Shown here piece by piece: positions 40,612-41,806 of a DNA stretch of 41,806 nucleotides. How positions within the stretch are numbered: the first letter of the stretch is position 1; every line of letters starts with the position of its first letter. Made by a program: the position numbers and the translations under genes. The notes under the pieces are model-generated. The model was not told the origin of the DNA and searched no databases. It saw only the letters and a list, made by a program, of their open reading frames with translations. Where the stretch lies: contig PLMQ01000061.1 in NCBI GenBank assembly GCA_003142535.1, positions 1-41,806 of the forward strand, in the 5' to 3' direction. This DNA comes from Syntrophaceae bacterium (lineage in GTDB: Bacteria > Desulfobacterota > Syntrophia > Syntrophales > Smithellaceae).

Positions 40612-41042
40612 AGGCGGGTATAGCCTGGGGCATCCGTCTCTTGCGCGTGCCTTTTCATGGGCGACTCTATGCTTCTCATAATTATTCATAATTTTTTTAT
40701 TGCGCATTCATAAATATCTGCTATTGTATGTTCATGGCGTTCGGATAATTGAGATTAATACCGCGACCAGGGCGAGTAATGATAGGGGTTATTTACCGCC
40801 GATATAAGGAACTCTTTGAACTGAATTATTGGAATTATTGAGAAAGCGTATTTTATAATACCTTAACTTTTTAAGGCACAACAATAAGGCAAATATATCC
40901 GATTCCCGGACCATTGGGGTGGAAAAAGGCTGTGAGAAAATGATTTCAAGGCAGATGCTAACAAACAGGAAAGGAGGCAACACTTTTTTTGCTTCCCATA
41001 CTGAATTTTCTTTAGCATAAAAAATAAACAAGGAGGTACTTT
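40612..41042. other. 431-bp gene-free stretch before the His/Trp-rich protein
   Basis: No supported coding frame was found on either strand. TTGGAA (40829-40834) and TATAAT (40854-40859) with a 19-bp spacer form a possible promoter for the gene at 41043. A small CCTTAA/TTAAGG inverted repeat follows at 40861-40876. Confidence 0.3.
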
Positions 41043-41806
41043 ATGTTGCGACGCAGTATAGTCATATTAAGTCTTTTTCTTTTAATAATCGCACTTAGCA
41101 CGCCTGTTGTCGTTAGGGCAATGGGCGCACCAGCGCCGCCTGTGGCAGCAGTAGAGGTAAGTGCACAGGAGCCGGTTGTTGTGCAGGAGGAGGTTGTTGT
41201 TCAGGAGCCGCCTCCGGAGGAATATATTCCTGAAGGCGATCAGACCCCCCCGCCGGCGCTAACAATCCAGAGCCCCGACCTTGTTGTCGTTCCAAGCGGC
41301 GATGAGCAGGTCTATATGGTGCCGAATATGGTCGGCGTCTATTTTTATGGCGGACATTGGTACAGACATCACCACGGTGTATGGTTCACGGCAGGATCAT
41401 ATAATGAGCCATGGGTCTTTGTGGAGCCGCCTTCAATTCCTTCGTTCGTAGTCGGTATTTCACCCGCTTATGCCTTTTATCTGCCGAGAGATTATCACAG
41501 GATACATTACGGCGACTTTCATTCACACTGGCGCACCTGGGACCACGAAAGGCATTGGCACAATGAACGCTGGTTCCAGCATGAGAGACGACCTGAAATA
41601 AGACAAGCTCACGAACGGCAGGCGCATGCACGGATAGAGAAAGATCGCCATCAGAGGCAGGAAAGGATTAAGGCTGATCCGGTAGGATACAAGAAGCGCC
41701 TTGCTGATCCTGCAAAGTATAACAGGCCTATACATTCTGACAAGCTCGGGCACATTGACAAGATAGGCAGAACCGGAACTACGGGCAAGATCGACAAAAC
41801 CGGCCG
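41043..41806 (+). CDS. Exported His/Trp/Tyr-rich protein, incomplete at window end
   Basis: A strong AGGAGGT site 5 bp before the ATG opens a frame that runs off the window after about 254 codons. It starts with a Sec signal peptide (MLRRSIVILSLFLLIIALS, cleavage probably after VRA). A Pro/Val/Glu-rich spacer follows (QEPVVVQEEVVVQEPPPEE), then a compact domain YMVPNMVGVYFYGGHWYRHH with GVWFTAGSYNEPW. After this comes a segment packed with His and Trp (HYGDFHSHWRTWDHERHWHN) and a charged repetitive tail with Gly-Lys-Ile-Asp repeats. Related exported proteins with YWY/GGxWY motifs are common in environmental bacteria with no proven role. Metal or pilus binding is only a guess. Confidence 0.78.
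   Translation, partial: MLRRSIVILSLFLLIIALSTPVVVRAMGAPAPPVAAVEVSAQEPVVVQEEVVVQEPPPEEYIPEGDQTPPPALTIQSPDLVVVPSGDEQVYMVPNMVGVYFYGGHWYRHHHGVWFTAGSYNEPWVFVEPPSIPSFVVGISPAYAFYLPRDYHRIHYGDFHSHWRTWDHERHWHNERWFQHERRPEIRQAHERQAHARIEKDRHQRQERIKADPVGYKKRLADPAKYNRPIHSDKLGHIDKIGRTGTTGKIDKTG

Noticed and set aside
40789-41031. An 80-codon minus-strand frame before the His/Trp-rich gene
   Set aside because: The composition is random-looking, and the opposite strand carries the promoter and ribosome-binding site of the next gene.
1-41806. tRNA or rRNA genes
   Set aside because: No cloverleaf-like CCA-ended segment or rRNA-like stretch was noticed on either strand. A tRNAscan or Infernal run would settle this.

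Overview
The window reads as chromosomal DNA of a Gram-negative bacterium. It has lipoprotein signal peptides, a LolA-type carrier, lipid-A-type acyltransferases and an MMPL exporter. Protein style (paired HTH/BtrH-like proteins, DUF2889, TVP38, LCAD-type dehydrogenase) and the many short palindromic repeats suggest a deltaproteobacterium (Desulfobacterota, perhaps Syntrophales). That placement is inference from style; no rRNA or other marker gene is present.

The main content is a split aryl-polyene-type (type II PKS / fatty-acid-like) pathway. Half one is a long minus-strand operon reading from 21380 down to 6216. Its order is ketosynthase, chain-length-factor-like KS, AMP ligase, acyl-CoA dehydrogenase, radical SAM protein, aromatic amino acid ammonia-lyase, 4HBT thioesterase, fused fatty-acid-kinase-like DhaL-DegV protein, GT2 glycosyltransferase, MMPL exporter fused to a methyltransferase, and LpxL-type acyltransferase. 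Half two is a minus operon from 36756 to 30193. Its order is dehydratase, ketoreductase, LolA-like protein, lipoprotein, CrtI-like oxidoreductase, ACP, second ketosynthase and PlsC-type acyltransferase, with a divergent AMP ligase at 36959-38335. Together they could make an aromatic starter from an amino acid, activate it, elongate it by KS/CLF with KR and DH, move it across the membrane, methylate it and attach it to a lipid in the outer membrane. Only one ACP and one clear dehydratase are visible.

Downstream of half one (6091 to 1) lie three tandem cassettes of a small HTH-like protein plus a BtrH-like putative acyltransferase, followed by an ABC ATPase and a truncated ABC-2 permease. The cassettes keep a C20/H133/D149 triad where I counted it, and each has a similar promoter-like box 47-48 bp upstream of its first start codon. 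This is the least familiar part of the window.

The two halves are separated by 22058-30133: a QueG-like Fe-S protein, an FKBP lipoprotein, a frameshifted duplicate of the Fe-S gene's 3' end, cupin, PAS, universal stress protein, TVP38, DUF2889, a short HU-like protein, an alpha/beta hydrolase and an unknown protein. From about 38.6 kb to the end, codon style changes (more AGG/AGA and ATA). This end carries a frameshifted ppnP, a membrane-anchored spermidine-synthase-like protein and an incomplete His/Trp-rich exported protein.

Three dispersed repeat families punctuate the window. Family A is MITE-like with terminal inverted repeats (five copies), family B is a hairpin element (four copies, three of them just upstream of start codons), and family C is a compound palindrome (one copy). 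One B copy sits inside an A copy with an apparent 6-bp target duplication.
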